Assembly: GCA_012032575.1 (NCBI GenBank)
Contig: JAAUSP010000059.1
Coordinates: forward strand, 1 to 21,594
Direction of reading: 5' to 3'
DNA length: 21,594 nt
DNA from: Anaerolineales bacterium
GTDB taxonomy: Bacteria; Chloroflexota; Anaerolineae; 4572-78; J111
The position numbers and the translations under genes were made by a program. Numbering within the stretch: the first letter of the stretch is position 1; every line of letters starts with the position of its first letter. The notes under the pieces were generated by a model, which searched no databases, was not told the origin of the DNA, and was given only the letters and a program-made list of their open reading frames with translations. Shown here in pieces: positions 1 through 10,003 of this stretch.

Positions 1-1034
1 CTGGGAACGGGGCTGGTGTGGCTGTTAGATTTACAAACGCAGGCCAACATCAAAATTGTAGCCGACGTCCCGGCCGGCTGCCCGGCTTGACCCTGCCTAC
101 TTTTGAGTTGCGCCAGTGGCAGCTTCTCCTGCCGACGGCGCTGGCCATCAGTTTTGTCGGCTATATGGAAAGTATTTCTGTGGCCAAATCGCTGGCCAGT
201 AAACGCCGGCAAAAAGTGGACGCCAACCAGGAATTAATCGCCCTGGGCGCGGCTAATTTGGGCGCGACTTTGACCGGCGGCTATCCCGTCACTGGCGGAT
301 TCAGCCGTTCTGTGGTCAACTTTACTGCCGGGGCCAACACCGGCCTGGCCTCCCTTATCACTGCCGGATTGATTGCCCTGACCGTTATATTTTTAACCCC
401 ACTCTTTTATTATCTGCCCCAGGCCGTGCTGGCGGCGATTATCATCGTGGCGGTGCTGGGCCTGATTGACGTGGCAACCCTCAAGCATGTCTGGCATTAC
501 AACAAAGCCGACGCGGCTTCGCTGATCGTCACCTTTCTGGCTGTGCTGGCTCTGGGCGTCGAGGTTGGGATTGGGGTAGGGGTTGTCGTCACCATCGTGC
601 TGTTTCTGTGGCGGACCAGCCGCCCACACGTGGCTGTGGTCGGTCGCCTGGGGCAGAGTGAAACCTATCGCAACATCCTGCGCTACCCGGTCAAAACCTG
701 TCCCCACGTGGTTGCCATGCGGGTGGATGAGAGTCTCTACTTTGCCAATACCAAATTCCTGGAAGATACTATTCTGGGCATCATTGCCGAGCGGCCTGAA
801 GTAAAGCATCTGGTCTTGATTGGCATTGCCGTCAACTTTATTGATGCCAGCGCTCTGGAAACGCTGGAGGCATTAGCCGAGGAACTACGCAACGCCGGCG
901 TGGAGTTTCATTTGGCCGAGATTAAAGGACCAGTGATGGACCGGCTCAAGGTTATCGGTTTTGTAGACAAAATTGGCCCCGATCATATCCATCTCAGCAC
1001 CCACGATGCGATGACAACGCTAAACTGTATCTAA
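1..1034 (+). CDS. SulP family anion transporter, C-terminal part with STAS domain (5' end outside window; one frame break)
   Basis: Membrane anion permease of the SulP/SLC26 family, the family of sulfate, bicarbonate and related anion carriers. Only the C-terminal half is present, because the gene enters from the left edge. Signature pieces are the loop PAG-LPGLTLP near the start, ISFVGYMESISVAK, DANQELIALGAANLGA, and GGYPVTGGFSRSVVNF. Several hydrophobic helices follow, then a cytoplasmic STAS domain over about the last 110 residues (HVVAMRVDESLYFANTKFLE through VNFIDASALETLEAL). Frame 1 from base 1 reads LQTQANIKIVADVPAG and then stops. Frame 3 takes over at LPGLTLP, and one added C near base 79 (GGC to GGCC) joins them perfectly. 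The GTG at 18 is therefore not the real start. It lies 27 bases upstream of the next gene and probably begins this operon segment. The substrate is not readable; sulfate is inferred from context. Confidence 0.9.
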   Translation, partial: GNGAGVAVRFTNAGQHQNCSRRPGRLPGLTLPTFELRQWQLLLPTALAISFVGYMESISVAKSLASKRRQKVDANQELIALGAANLGATLTGGYPVTGGFSRSVVNFTAGANTGLASLITAGLIALTVIFLTPLFYYLPQAVLAAIIIVAVLGLIDVATLKHVWHYNKADAASLIVTFLAVLALGVEVGIGVGVVVTIVLFLWRTSRPHVAVVGRLGQSETYRNILRYPVKTCPHVVAMRVDESLYFANTKFLEDTILGIIAERPEVKHLVLIGIAVNFIDASALETLEALAEELRNAGVEFHLAEIKGPVMDRLKVIGFVDKIGPDHIHLSTHDAMTTLNCI

Positions 1035-1061
1035 GCTATGGTTTTACAGGGAGGTAATTAA

Positions 1062-1304
1062 ATGGCTAATCTGCTTGCCCCCAATGGCGCTGTTTCGGCT
1101 GAGTTACAAACTCGCCGCAGCGGTCCCCACACTGTGGTGGCGCTAACCCGTTTGCTGGACCAAGCTGCTCCCACAGGCGTTGACATCGAGACAGTCCTGC
1201 CGGAGTTGTTTCAAATGGCTCTCAAGCGGCCCAACTCCAAACTGCTAAAAATCGTCAATTTTGCCAGGCAGTTTGGCCGGCAACTCGGCCAGGCCGCCGG
1301 ATAA
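1062..1304 (+). CDS. small hypothetical protein, 80 aa
   Basis: I do not recognise this protein. It is 80 residues long, soluble, without cysteine, signal peptide or membrane segment, and mildly basic (many Arg, Lys and Gln, especially toward the C-terminus). The central part, VDIETVLPELFQMALKRPNS, looks helical. It is accepted as a gene because a good ribosome binding site (GGGAGG, 1049-1054) sits 7 bases before the ATG. It fills the gap between the SulP gene and the FeS/NrfD gene with 27- and 15-base spacers, and codon usage resembles its neighbours. From position alone it could be an accessory or assembly factor of the molybdoenzyme encoded just downstream, but nothing in the sequence shows this. 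Confidence 0.6.
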   Translation: MANLLAPNGAVSAELQTRRSGPHTVVALTRLLDQAAPTGVDIETVLPELFQMALKRPNSKLLKIVNFARQFGRQLGQAAG

Positions 1305-1319
1305 GGTCAGGAGCAGTGG

Positions 1320-3044
<1,725 letters not shown>

Positions 3045-3045
3045 T

Positions 3046-3115
3046 GAGGAAGTAGGAAGCAGAGGAGTAGGGTCTAAGTCATCCCCTTACTTCCTACTCC
3101 CTACTCCTTACTCCC
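3046..3115 (+). repeat. purine/pyrimidine inverted repeat between the FeS/NrfD gene and the molybdoenzyme gene
   Basis: A purine-rich left arm (3046-3072, units such as GGAAGTAGGAAG and GAGGAGTAGGG) faces a pyrimidine-rich right arm (3083-3115, units such as CTTCCTACTCC and CCTACTCCTTACTCCC), with a 10-base centre. The arms can form an imperfect hairpin in the short intergenic gap. It may act as an mRNA-processing or stability element, or may simply be a dispersed repeat. There is no U-tract, so I do not call it a terminator, and the downstream gene clearly belongs with the upstream one. Confidence 0.6.
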
Positions 3116-3130
3116 ATCTTGGAGAGATCA

Positions 3131-6100
3131 ATGAAAGAGAAATTCGCACGCTTTCTCAAGGCAATCGCTAATTTGACCCCAACCCAGCAGCCCGCCTGGG
3201 CCACCCCGACCGGCCAAATCAACAAGGACGCCCCCCAGGATGAACCAATTAACCTGGCAGCAGCCACCTCCTCCAACCTGCCAACCTCCACCCCCCAACC
3301 TTCTAACCTCCAACCTGCCAACCTCCAACCTTCAACCGACCTGACCAACTATCCTCCCCCGGAAAAATGGGACAATTGGGTTGAGTACGATGCCAAAGCA
3401 TGGCCGCAAAAAAAGGCCCGCAATTACATGCTGATTCCAACAATTTGCTTCAACTGCGAAAGCGCCTGCGGCTTGCTGGGTTACGTAGACAAAGAAACGC
3501 TCGAAATCCAGAAGTTTGAGGGCAACCCGCTCCATCCCGGCAGCCGGGGCCGCAACTGCGCCAAAGGCCCGGCCACCCACAACCAGATTTACGACCCGGA
3601 ACGCATCCTCTTTCCCCTGAAAAGGATCGGCCAGCGGGGCGAAGGCCAATGGCAGCGCGTCACCTGGGACGAGGTGGTGGACGACCTGGCCGCCCGTATC
3701 CGTAAAGCATTTCTGGAAGAGCGTCACAACGAAATCATGTACCATGTCGGCCGGCCCGGCATGATGGGCTGATGGAATGGGTTCTTTTTGCCTGGGGGGT
3801 GGACAGCCACAACAGCCACACCAATGTCTGTTCGTCGGGTGGGCGGGCCGGTTACGCTTTCTGGATGGGTCTCGACCGACCCTCACCCGACCACGCCAAT
3901 GCCCGCGTGATTTTGCTGCTCAGTTCTCACCTGGAAACAGGCCATTATTTCAACCCGCACGCCCAACGGATTATGGAAGGCAAGCAGGCCGGGGCCAAGT
4001 TGATTGTCATTGACACCCGCCTGTCCAACACCGCCAGCCACGCCGATTACTGGCTGTCGCCCTGGCCCGGCACCGAGGCAGTCATCTTTCTGGCTATCGC
4101 CAATTACCTGATTCAGACCGGCCAATATAACCGCGACTTTGTACAAACCTGGGTCAACTGGGCCGAGTACCTGCGCCACGAGTGGCCGGACGCGCCCTGT
4201 ACCTTTGAAACGTTTGAAGCCAGGCTCAAGGAAATCTACAGCGGCTACACCTTTGACTATGCCGCTGCCGAAAGCGGCGTCGAGGCCGACCTCATCCGCC
4301 AGGTAGCCGAAGAAGTGGCTCGCTGCGAGGGCAAGTTGGCCTCACACACCTGGCGCAGCGCCACCGCCGGTCATTTGGGCGGCTGGCAAATCGCCCGTGC
4401 CATGTGGTTCCTTAACGTCCTGACCGGCTCTGTCGGCGTCAGCGGCGGCGTTTCGGCCAGCGCCTGGGATAAATGGACGCCCCGCCCACACAAACTGGCC
4501 CCCCATCCCAAACGCTGGAACGAGATGACCTGGCCGCAGGAATATCCGCTCAGCTTTTTTGAGATGAGTATCCTGCTCCCTCACTTTTTAAAAGAAGGCC
4601 GGGGCAAGCTCGATACCTACTTCACCCGCGTCTACAACCCGGTCTGGACCAACCCCGACGGCATGTCGTGGCTGGAAGTGCTGACCGACGAGGCCAAAGT
4701 GGGGCTGCACGTCTGCCTGACCCCCACCTGGAGCGAAACTGCCTGGTTTGCCGATTACGTCCTGCCAATGGGCCACGCCGCCGAACGATACGACACCATG
4801 AGCCAGGAAACGCACGCCGGAGCCTGGCTGGCCTTCCGCCAGCCGGTACGCCGGGCGGCCCTGGAACGCCTGGGCCAGCCGGTTGAGCAGAGTTATGAGG
4901 CTAATCCCGGCGAGGTGTGGGAGGAAACGGAATTCTGGATTGAGCTGTCGTGGCGGATTGACCCCGACGGCAGCCTGGGTATCCGCCAATATTTCGAGTC
5001 GCCCTACCGGCCCGGCCAAAAAATCACGGCCCCCGAATACTACCGCTGGCTGTTTGAAAACAGCGTGCCCGGCCTGCCCGAAGCCGCCGCCAAAGCAGGC
5101 TTGACTCCTTACGAGTACATGAGCAAATACGGAGCGTTCGAGCTGCGTCGCGGGGCGGAGCAGCCCTATGCCCAGCCAGTCGCGGCTGATTTGCTGCAAA
5201 ATGCCAGTACCGACGCAGTTACGGGCATTGTCTATACCCAGACCCCGGCCAAACCCGCGGCCAACATCACCCCCGCGCCCGCTTTTCCCGGCGATGAGCG
5301 CGGCCGGCCCGTCGGCCTTCAAGTCAACGGACAGGTGGTGCGCGGCTTCGATACACCCTCCCGCCGTCTGGAGTTTTACTCGACTACCCTGCGTGATTGG
5401 GGCTGGCCGGAACAGGCCATCCCCGGCTATATCAAAAGCCATGTCCACCCCGACAATCTGAATCCTGCCGCCGGCGAGTTTGTCTTATTGCCCACCTTCC
5501 GCCTGCCAACCATGATCCACACCCGCTCCGGCAACAGCAAGTGGCTGAACGAAATCAGCCACAAAAACCCGCTCTGGCTCCATCCCGGCGATGCCGCCCG
5601 CCTGGGCGTCAACAATGGCGACCTGGTTCGGGTGACCACCGACATCGGCTATTTTGTCATCAAATGCTGGCTAACCGAAGGGATTCGGCCCGGCGTGGCT
5701 GCCTGCTCGCACCACATGGGGCGCTGGCGGCTGCAAGAAATGGGTATGGAGCGCTGGTCGTCGGCCCTGGTGGATTTGCAGTCGGATGGCGAGGGCCGCT
5801 GGCGTATGCGCCAAATCAGTGGGGTACAGCCGTTTGAGAGCAGCGACCCCGACTCGCAGCGCATCTGGTGGAAAGATGTCGGCGTACACCAAAATCTGAC
5901 CTTTCCGGTTCACCCCGACCCTATCAGCGGTATGCACTGCTGGCATCAAAAAGTTAAGTTGCAAAAGGCGCAGGCTGGGGACAGCTACGGCGACATTTTT
6001 GTGGACACCCAGAAATCCCACGCCATCTACCGGGACTGGCTGGCCATGACCCGGCCCGCCGGCCAGGTCTCGCCCGATGGCACCCGCCGGCCCTACTGGT

Positions 6101-6237
6101 TGCTGCGGCCCTTCCGTCCGCAGCGCGAGGCATACCAACTGCCGCAGGAACGGTCTGAGATCAGCACAGCCGCAAATGGCAAGGGTTCTGAAAAGGAGAC
6201 GCCGCTGCCTGGCGTTGTCCTCAATGAAAAACTATAA
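3131..6237 (+). CDS. molybdopterin-dependent oxidoreductase, catalytic subunit (DMSO reductase family; one frame break)
   Basis: About 1035 residues once one base is restored. Catalytic subunit of a complex iron-sulfur molybdoenzyme binding Mo/W-bis-MGD and one [4Fe-4S]. The FS0 ligands are C106, C109, C113 and C143 with the following AKG lysine. The segment HTNVCSSGGRAGYAFWMG offers a likely Cys ligand to the metal, although that assignment is inferred. Later parts match the central molybdopterin domain and the C-terminal dinucleotide-binding domain (FVLLPTFRLPTMIHTRSGNS, NNGDLVRVTTDIG). No twin-arginine signal is visible, so it should stay cytoplasmic. Start: ATG 3131 after GGAGAG, preferred to TTG 3119. 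The frame breaks at about 3769, where TGA overlaps an ATG (TGATG); adding one C (GGGC to GGGCC) gives MMGLMEWVLFAWGVD without loss. Residues 48-69 are encoded by an inserted-looking repeat. The substrate cannot be read; sulfite or another sulfur oxyanion is inferred from neighbours. Confidence 0.88.
3274..3337 (+). repeat. CCAACCT-type tandem repeat inside the molybdoenzyme gene
   Basis: Degenerate tandem units of CCAACCT/CCAACCTTC type, almost purine-free apart from A. They encode a low-complexity linker (SNLPTSTPQPSNLQPANLQP) between the N-terminal segment and the FeS motif. The surrounding codons are ordinary, so it looks like a dispersed intergenic-type repeat captured in frame. Confidence 0.75.
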
Positions 6238-6269
6238 TTGTTCCGCGAAGCGTAAAATGTAATGTTTCT

Positions 6270-6296
6270 GGAGTCCAAAGCTTGCTTTGGGACTCC
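6270..6296 (+). terminator. hairpin downstream of the molybdoenzyme gene (possible terminator or dispersed repeat)
   Basis: GGAGTCCAAAG (6270-6280), loop CTTG, CTTTGGGACTCC (6285-6296): a near-perfect stem with one bulged base, 33 bases after the stop of the molybdoenzyme gene. No U-run follows, so it may be a factor-assisted terminator, an mRNA-end stabiliser or a dispersed palindrome. The rest of the 137-base gap (6238-6374) holds nothing else I recognise beyond a weak short stem at 6345-6361. Confidence 0.4.
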
Positions 6297-6374
6297 CATT
6301 GCCGTCTTTACAAGGTAGCAACCAACCTGTCCTCCGTGACCCTTTAAGCCTGGCAGCTTAAGGCGCAGGTTCGC

Positions 6375-8535
6375 ATGGCAGTAGTGAGCAATCCAATTAA
6401 TCAAAACCCGGCCCGGCAGTGGGTGGCGGATAGCTTAACCTTCTTCCTCCGCCCTCTTGAAATCATCCGCAGTTACCGGCGACAGGATTTTCGGCCCGAC
6501 CTTCTGGCCGCGCTGACGATGGCCGTGGTCACGCTGCCGCAGGCCATTGCCTTTGCCCTGCTGTCTGACCTGCCACCCCAGACCGGCTTGTATACGGCGA
6601 TTGTGGCTTCCATCGTCGGGGCGTTGTGGGGATCGTCCATTCATTTGAACACCGGCCCGACCAACACCACTTCGCTGCTGGTGCTGTCCACCCTGCTCAC
6701 CGTCGCCCAGCCCGGAACCCCGGATTATCTGACTGCCGCCGCCATGATGGCGGTGATTGTCGGCAGTATCCGGCTGCTGATGGGGCTGGCCCGGCTGGGG
6801 AGATGCTGGTCAATTTTGTCTCCGACTCGGTCATCATCGGTTTGACCGCCGGGGCCGGCCTGCTGATTTTTGCCAACCAGATCAAACATCTCCTGCGCCT
6901 CGATCTCCCCAACTCACCCTACTTTTTTGTCACCCTGTGGCAGAATGTGGAGCATCTTCAGCAAACTCACGGGGTGAGCCTGATTTTGGGGCTAAGCGCA
7001 ATTGGCCTGATCGTGGGGGTGCGCCGCCTCAACCCGACCCTGCCCGGCTCGCTCACGGCTGTGGTTATGTCTACTCTGCTGGTGGGTCTATTTAACCTGG
7101 GTCAACAAGGTATTGTTATTTTGGGCGAACTGCCGCACGGCTTGCCGCCGCTGTTGTCTTTACCCCTCACCGATGTCAGCCTCATCCAAAAGCTATTGCT
7201 CGGCTCGACTGCCGTAGCGGTGATCGGCCTGGTCGAGGCGACCTCGATTGCCCGCGCTATCGCCATTAAAAGCGGCCAGAGCCTGGACAGCAACCAGGAA
7301 TTTGTCGGCCAAGGTCTGGCCAATATTGCTGCCGGGTTTTTCTCAGGCTATACCTGCGCCGGCTCATTTACCCGTTCCGGGGTCAATTTTGCCGCCGGGG
7401 CGCGTACACCCCTGGCTAATGTTATGGCCGGCTTGGTGGTCCTGCTGGCACTGCTGGCATTTGCTCTCTATGCCGCTTTCATTCCCCGCACCGTTCTGGC
7501 CGGGGTATTGATGGTTACGGCCTACGGCATGGTTGACCTTCAGGAGATGAAGCGTATCTGGCAGGCTTCGCGGGGCGACAGCGCGATTATGATCGCCACT
7601 ATCCTGGCCACGCTTCTGCTCCCGCTGGAATTTGCGGTTCTGGCCGGAATTATCGTCTCGATCATTCGTTTTTTGATGCGAACTTCCCAGCCGCAGGTGC
7701 TGGCGGTGGTACCCGACGAAAACTTTCAACACTTTGTTCACAGCGAAGCGCGGCCTGTTTGTCCCCAGGTCGGCATTATCTCGGTGACCGGGCCGCTCTA
7801 CTTTGGCGCAACCCAGCACGTAGAAAAAGCGATCCGGGCCAACCTGGAGCAGCATCCCTCGCAGCAGTTCCTGTTGTTGCGTCTGCACCTGGTGGATCAC
7901 TGCGATGTGAGCGGTATCCACATGTTAGAATCGGTGGTGCGGTTGTACCGCCAGCGCGGTGGCGATGTCTACCTGGCTGGGGTGCGCCGCCTGGTCAAAC
8001 AGCAGATGCAATCCATCGGCTTTGACCGGTTTTTGAGGTTGGACCATTTTTGCAGCGGGATGAGGCCATTTCGCACCTGTTTCATAAGGTCCTCGAACCT
8101 TCAGTTTGTATTTACGAGTGCGAGCTGCGCATCTTTGCCGAATGTCAGGCGCTGCCCAAGTGGTCTTATGGTTCCCGCATCCCCGAAGCAGTGCCCCGGC
8201 CCGAATATCAGATCCAATCCTGGCTGCCCAGCGAACTCAAGACCCGGCTGAGCCAGAACGGCGGTGTGCCGGGCATCTTGTTGATAGACGTACGCGAGCC
8301 GCCGGAATATCAGCGGGGACATATTCCCCGGTCGCAACTACTGCCCATGCGCCAGATTCCCCGGGAAGGCCAAACTTTACCCACCGAATCGCTGATTGTG
8401 CTGGTCTGCCGCAGCGGGCGGCGCAGCCGGATAGCTGCCGGTATTCTCAAGGACATGGGCTATCAGAAGGTTTACAACCTGCAAGGGGGCATGCTGGCCT
8501 GGGAAGCAGCCGGCTACCCCATAGCCGTAGAGTAG
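6375..8535 (+). CDS. SulP anion transporter with STAS and C-terminal rhodanese domains (two frame breaks)
   Basis: About 720 residues after two one-base repairs. The transporter part begins at ATG 6375 (DFRPDLLAALTMAVVTLPQA, LPPQTGLYTAIVASIVGALW) and continues with GLVEATSIARAIA, SLDSNQEFVGQGLANIAAGF and GYTCAGSFTRSGVNF. A STAS domain follows (GIISVTGPLYFGATQHVEKA to LVDHCDVSGIHMLESV). A rhodanese domain ends the protein (LLIDVREPPEYQRGHIP; active-site loop CRSGRRS; YNLQGGMLAWEAAGYPI). Break 1 is near 6801: GGGG plus one G gives MGLARLGEMLVNFVSD. Break 2 is near 8047-8051: T5 to T6 gives DHFLQRDEA and joins STAS to rhodanese. Without these repairs the rhodanese looks like a separate gene, which I reject because no ribosome binding site exists there and the STAS end would be replaced by nonsense. 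Probable role: movement of sulfate, sulfite or related anions coupled to sulfane-sulfur handling. Confidence 0.85.
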
Positions 8536-8544
8536 GGGGGAAAG

Positions 8545-8758
8545 ATGGGCCAACACCTGGAGGATAACCTGGGCTTCAGCATCCGGCGACGACATCTTTT
8601 TTGCCGCTACCGGTATCACCGATGGTCTGTTGGTACAGGGAGTCCGCTACCACAGCGCCGATGCGACGACTCACGCTCTGGTTTTACGCGGCCAACCTCA
8701 CCTCCGCCACCAAGTCTACACCGACCACTGCCAGGTATCCGCAGCCAGTCTTACCTAA
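8545..8758 (+). pseudogene. glpX: C-terminal remnant of class II fructose-1,6-bisphosphatase (glpX)
   Basis: About 70 residues match only the last fifth of GlpX, normally about 320-340 residues. In frame 2 from base 8588, GDDIFFAATGITDG is followed by LLVQGVRYHSADATTHALVL and ends at TAA 8756-8758. This corresponds to the family segment SDNVIFSATGITKGDLLEG followed by ATTETLLIRGKS in E. coli. Upstream, frame 1 gives MGQHLEDNL, and one extra G near 8572 separates it from ASASGDD. The N-terminal domain with the metal and substrate sites is absent, so it cannot be active. A G-rich stretch precedes ATG 8545, but that may be chance. It is probably a relic of a rearrangement that joined the SulP-rhodanese gene to a former glpX locus. 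Confidence 0.75.
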
Positions 8759-8772
8759 TCCTTACATTGCTC

Positions 8773-8803
8773 TTGTACTCCCTTTACACAAGCTAATTAT
8801 ACT
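8773..8803 (+). promoter_or_regulatory. candidate promoter for the YeeE/YedE pair
   Basis: TATACT (8798-8803) is a good -10. The only -35-like hexamer is TTGTAC (8773-8778) at a long 19-base spacing. The 12-mer CCCTTTACACAA (8780-8791) just upstream of the -10 recurs before the persulfide dioxygenase gene. Confidence 0.35.
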
Positions 8804-8819
8804 CTGCTGGCAAATGAAA

Positions 8820-8870
8820 GTGAGGCGAGGACGCGAAGAATCTTTCGCCTCATCACCTCATCGCGTCTTT
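8820..8870 (+). repeat. interleaved inverted repeats in the leader of the YeeE/YedE pair
   Basis: Two 7-base inverted pairs interleave: GAGGCGA (8822-8828) with TCGCCTC (8845-8851), and GACGCGA (8830-8836) with TCGCGTC (8861-8867). Together with CCTCATCACCTCATCGC this resembles a dispersed repeat. The topology would allow a pseudoknot in the 5' leader, ending just before the AAAGGAGG ribosome binding site at 8878. Confidence 0.4.
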
Positions 8871-8892
8871 AGTCACAAAGGAGGAAAAAACT

Positions 8893-9366
8893 ATGGATTG
8901 GATCTGGCAACCCTGGCCCTGGTATATTTCGGGGCCGCTGATTGGCTTGATGGTTCCGCTGTTGCTGCTGTTGGCCGGGAAGAACTTTGGCATTTCCACC
9001 AGCTTTCAGCACCTGGGGGCGATGTGTTCGCCCAACAGCCGGCTGCCCTACTTTAAAAACTACGATTGGCGTCGAAATACCTGGCGGCTTGTCCTGGTGG
9101 TTGGGGTGTTTCTGGGCGCTTTTATTGCCACCCGTTTCCTGTCGGCGGAGCCAGTCTCGTTTTTGCCCGCCGACTATTACAGTTGGCGCGGGCTGCTGCT
9201 CCTGGCTGGAGGCGGTTTCCTGGTTGGGTTTGGAACGCGCTATGCTAACGGCTGTACCTCTGGGCATACGATTATGGGGCTGTCGAGCCTGCATTGGCCC
9301 AGCCTGATTGCCTCGATCAGTTTCTTTATCGGCGGCCTGTTTATGGTTCACGTGTTGGGATTCTAG
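8893..9366 (+). CDS. YeeE/YedE (TsuA-like) sulfur-compound transporter, N-terminal half protein
   Basis: 157-residue membrane protein with about five hydrophobic segments, belonging to the YeeE/YedE family. TsuA, the characterised member, imports thiosulfate through a chain of conserved cysteines. Two candidate path cysteines are visible: C45 in HLGAMCSPNSR and C121 in the signature RYANGCTSGHTIMGLSSL. The length is about half of TsuA, so this is the first half of a split transporter like the PmpA/PmpB pairs. The start ATG 8893 follows a very strong AAAGGAGG. The TAG stop overlaps the ribosome binding site of the second-half gene, so the two are co-translated. It likely brings thiosulfate or a related sulfane-sulfur compound to the persulfide enzymes encoded downstream. 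Confidence 0.88.
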   Translation: MDWIWQPWPWYISGPLIGLMVPLLLLLAGKNFGISTSFQHLGAMCSPNSRLPYFKNYDWRRNTWRLVLVVGVFLGAFIATRFLSAEPVSFLPADYYSWRGLLLLAGGGFLVGFGTRYANGCTSGHTIMGLSSLHWPSLIASISFFIGGLFMVHVLGF

Positions 9367-9375
9367 GAGGAAGTC

Positions 9376-9843
9376 ATGGAATTGAGTTTTCAGAAGAGTC
9401 GCGCTGCAAACGCTGCTGCCGGCGATACTTTACTGCACCAACTCGCGGTCCTGTTGGTTGGAACCCTGTTCGGTGTCGTGCTGGTCAAATCAGAGGTGGT
9501 ATCGTGGTTTCGGATTCAGAAGATGTTTCGCTTTGAAGAAGCGCACATGTATCTGGTCATCGCTTCGGCGGTGGTAGTGGGAGCTGTTTCGGTCTATCTC
9601 ATTCGGAAATTCCAGTTAAAGACGGTTGACCAACGCGAAATTCAGCTTGAAACCAAACCCTTTCAAAAAGGGATGATTATTGGCGGCATCATCTTTGGCA
9701 TGGGCTGGGCCATTACCGGCGCTTGCCCCGGTCCCATCTATGCTCAGCTTGGCAGCGGCGAATATGCGGCGCTCCTGACCCTGATCGCAGCCCTGGCCGG
9801 CGCGTATACTTACGGCCTGCTGCAATCCAGACTGCCCCATTAA
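9376..9843 (+). CDS. YeeE/YedE (TsuA-like) sulfur-compound transporter, C-terminal half protein
   Basis: 155-residue membrane protein with about five hydrophobic segments, partner of the preceding gene. The family signature GMGWAITGACPGPIYAQLG contains C117, which corresponds to the single conserved cysteine of the C-terminal TsuA half. A TAGGAGG ribosome binding site overlaps the upstream stop, with the ATG nine bases after that stop, so the two halves should be made together and assemble as a heteromer. A basic stretch around residues 78-97 (RKFQLKTVDQREIQLETKPF) is likely a cytoplasmic loop. The TAA stop lies inside the left arm of a repeat element (9841-9954), so the present C-terminus may have been set by that insertion. 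It ends with LLQSRLPH. Confidence 0.87.
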   Translation: MELSFQKSRAANAAAGDTLLHQLAVLLVGTLFGVVLVKSEVVSWFRIQKMFRFEEAHMYLVIASAVVVGAVSVYLIRKFQLKTVDQREIQLETKPFQKGMIIGGIIFGMGWAITGACPGPIYAQLGSGEYAALLTLIAALAGAYTYGLLQSRLPH

Positions 9844-9954
9844 ATAAAACCACCTATTAATTGTGGTAGGTTGAGGCACGGCCTTACGCCTGCCCTCCGG
9901 GACGACCCTTGTGGTCGTCCCTACCATTCCGCCCAATTTTTGTGGTTTTATTTA
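9841..9954 (+). mobile_element. MITE-like 114-bp element with 13-bp perfect terminal inverted repeats
   Basis: TAAATAAAACCAC (9841-9853) is the exact reverse complement of GTGGTTTTATTTA (9942-9954). Inside, AATTG/CAATT (9859-9863, 9934-9938) and GGTAGG/CCTACC (9865-9870, 9920-9925) are also paired. The core is a perfect 9-bp hairpin, GGGACGACC (9899-9907) with GGTCGTCCC (9913-9921). The whole element can fold as one long stem. The outer TA at each end would fit a TA target duplication, but this is trivial in an inverted repeat. It has no coding capacity. It may also act as a terminator after the transporter genes. Confidence 0.65.
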
Positions 9955-10003
9955 GCCTGCGCTCAGAAAAACCCTTACAGAACTCTTACTTTTTTCTTAT
10001 TCG

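Noticed and set aside
18..80. GTG start for the first SulP fragment
   Set aside because: The 20 or so residues it adds are nonsense. The true upstream sequence is in another frame and joins after one added base.
3046..3115. CRISPR-like or terminator reading of the purine/pyrimidine repeat
   Set aside because: There is no regular repeat-spacer pattern and no U-tract, and transcription must continue into the catalytic subunit gene.
3765..3775. Programmed frameshift or translational coupling at TGATG in the molybdoenzyme
   Set aside because: Splitting here would cut a single conserved domain. No slippery sequence or ribosome binding site is visible, and the same kind of break recurs in unrelated genes.
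4588..5448. 286-residue open frame on the minus strand
   Set aside because: It lies fully opposite the conserved molybdoenzyme gene, has a Gly/Ala/Arg-rich composition typical of antisense frames in GC-rich DNA, and matches no family.
8050..8535. Separate rhodanese gene starting at 8050
   Set aside because: Its first 40 residues are the natural continuation of the STAS end, there is no ribosome binding site, and one T restores the fusion.
8601..9056. Plus-strand open frame bridging the glpX remnant and the first YeeE/YedE gene
   Set aside because: It runs out of frame through both recognisable coding segments and across the promoter and leader, with no domain.
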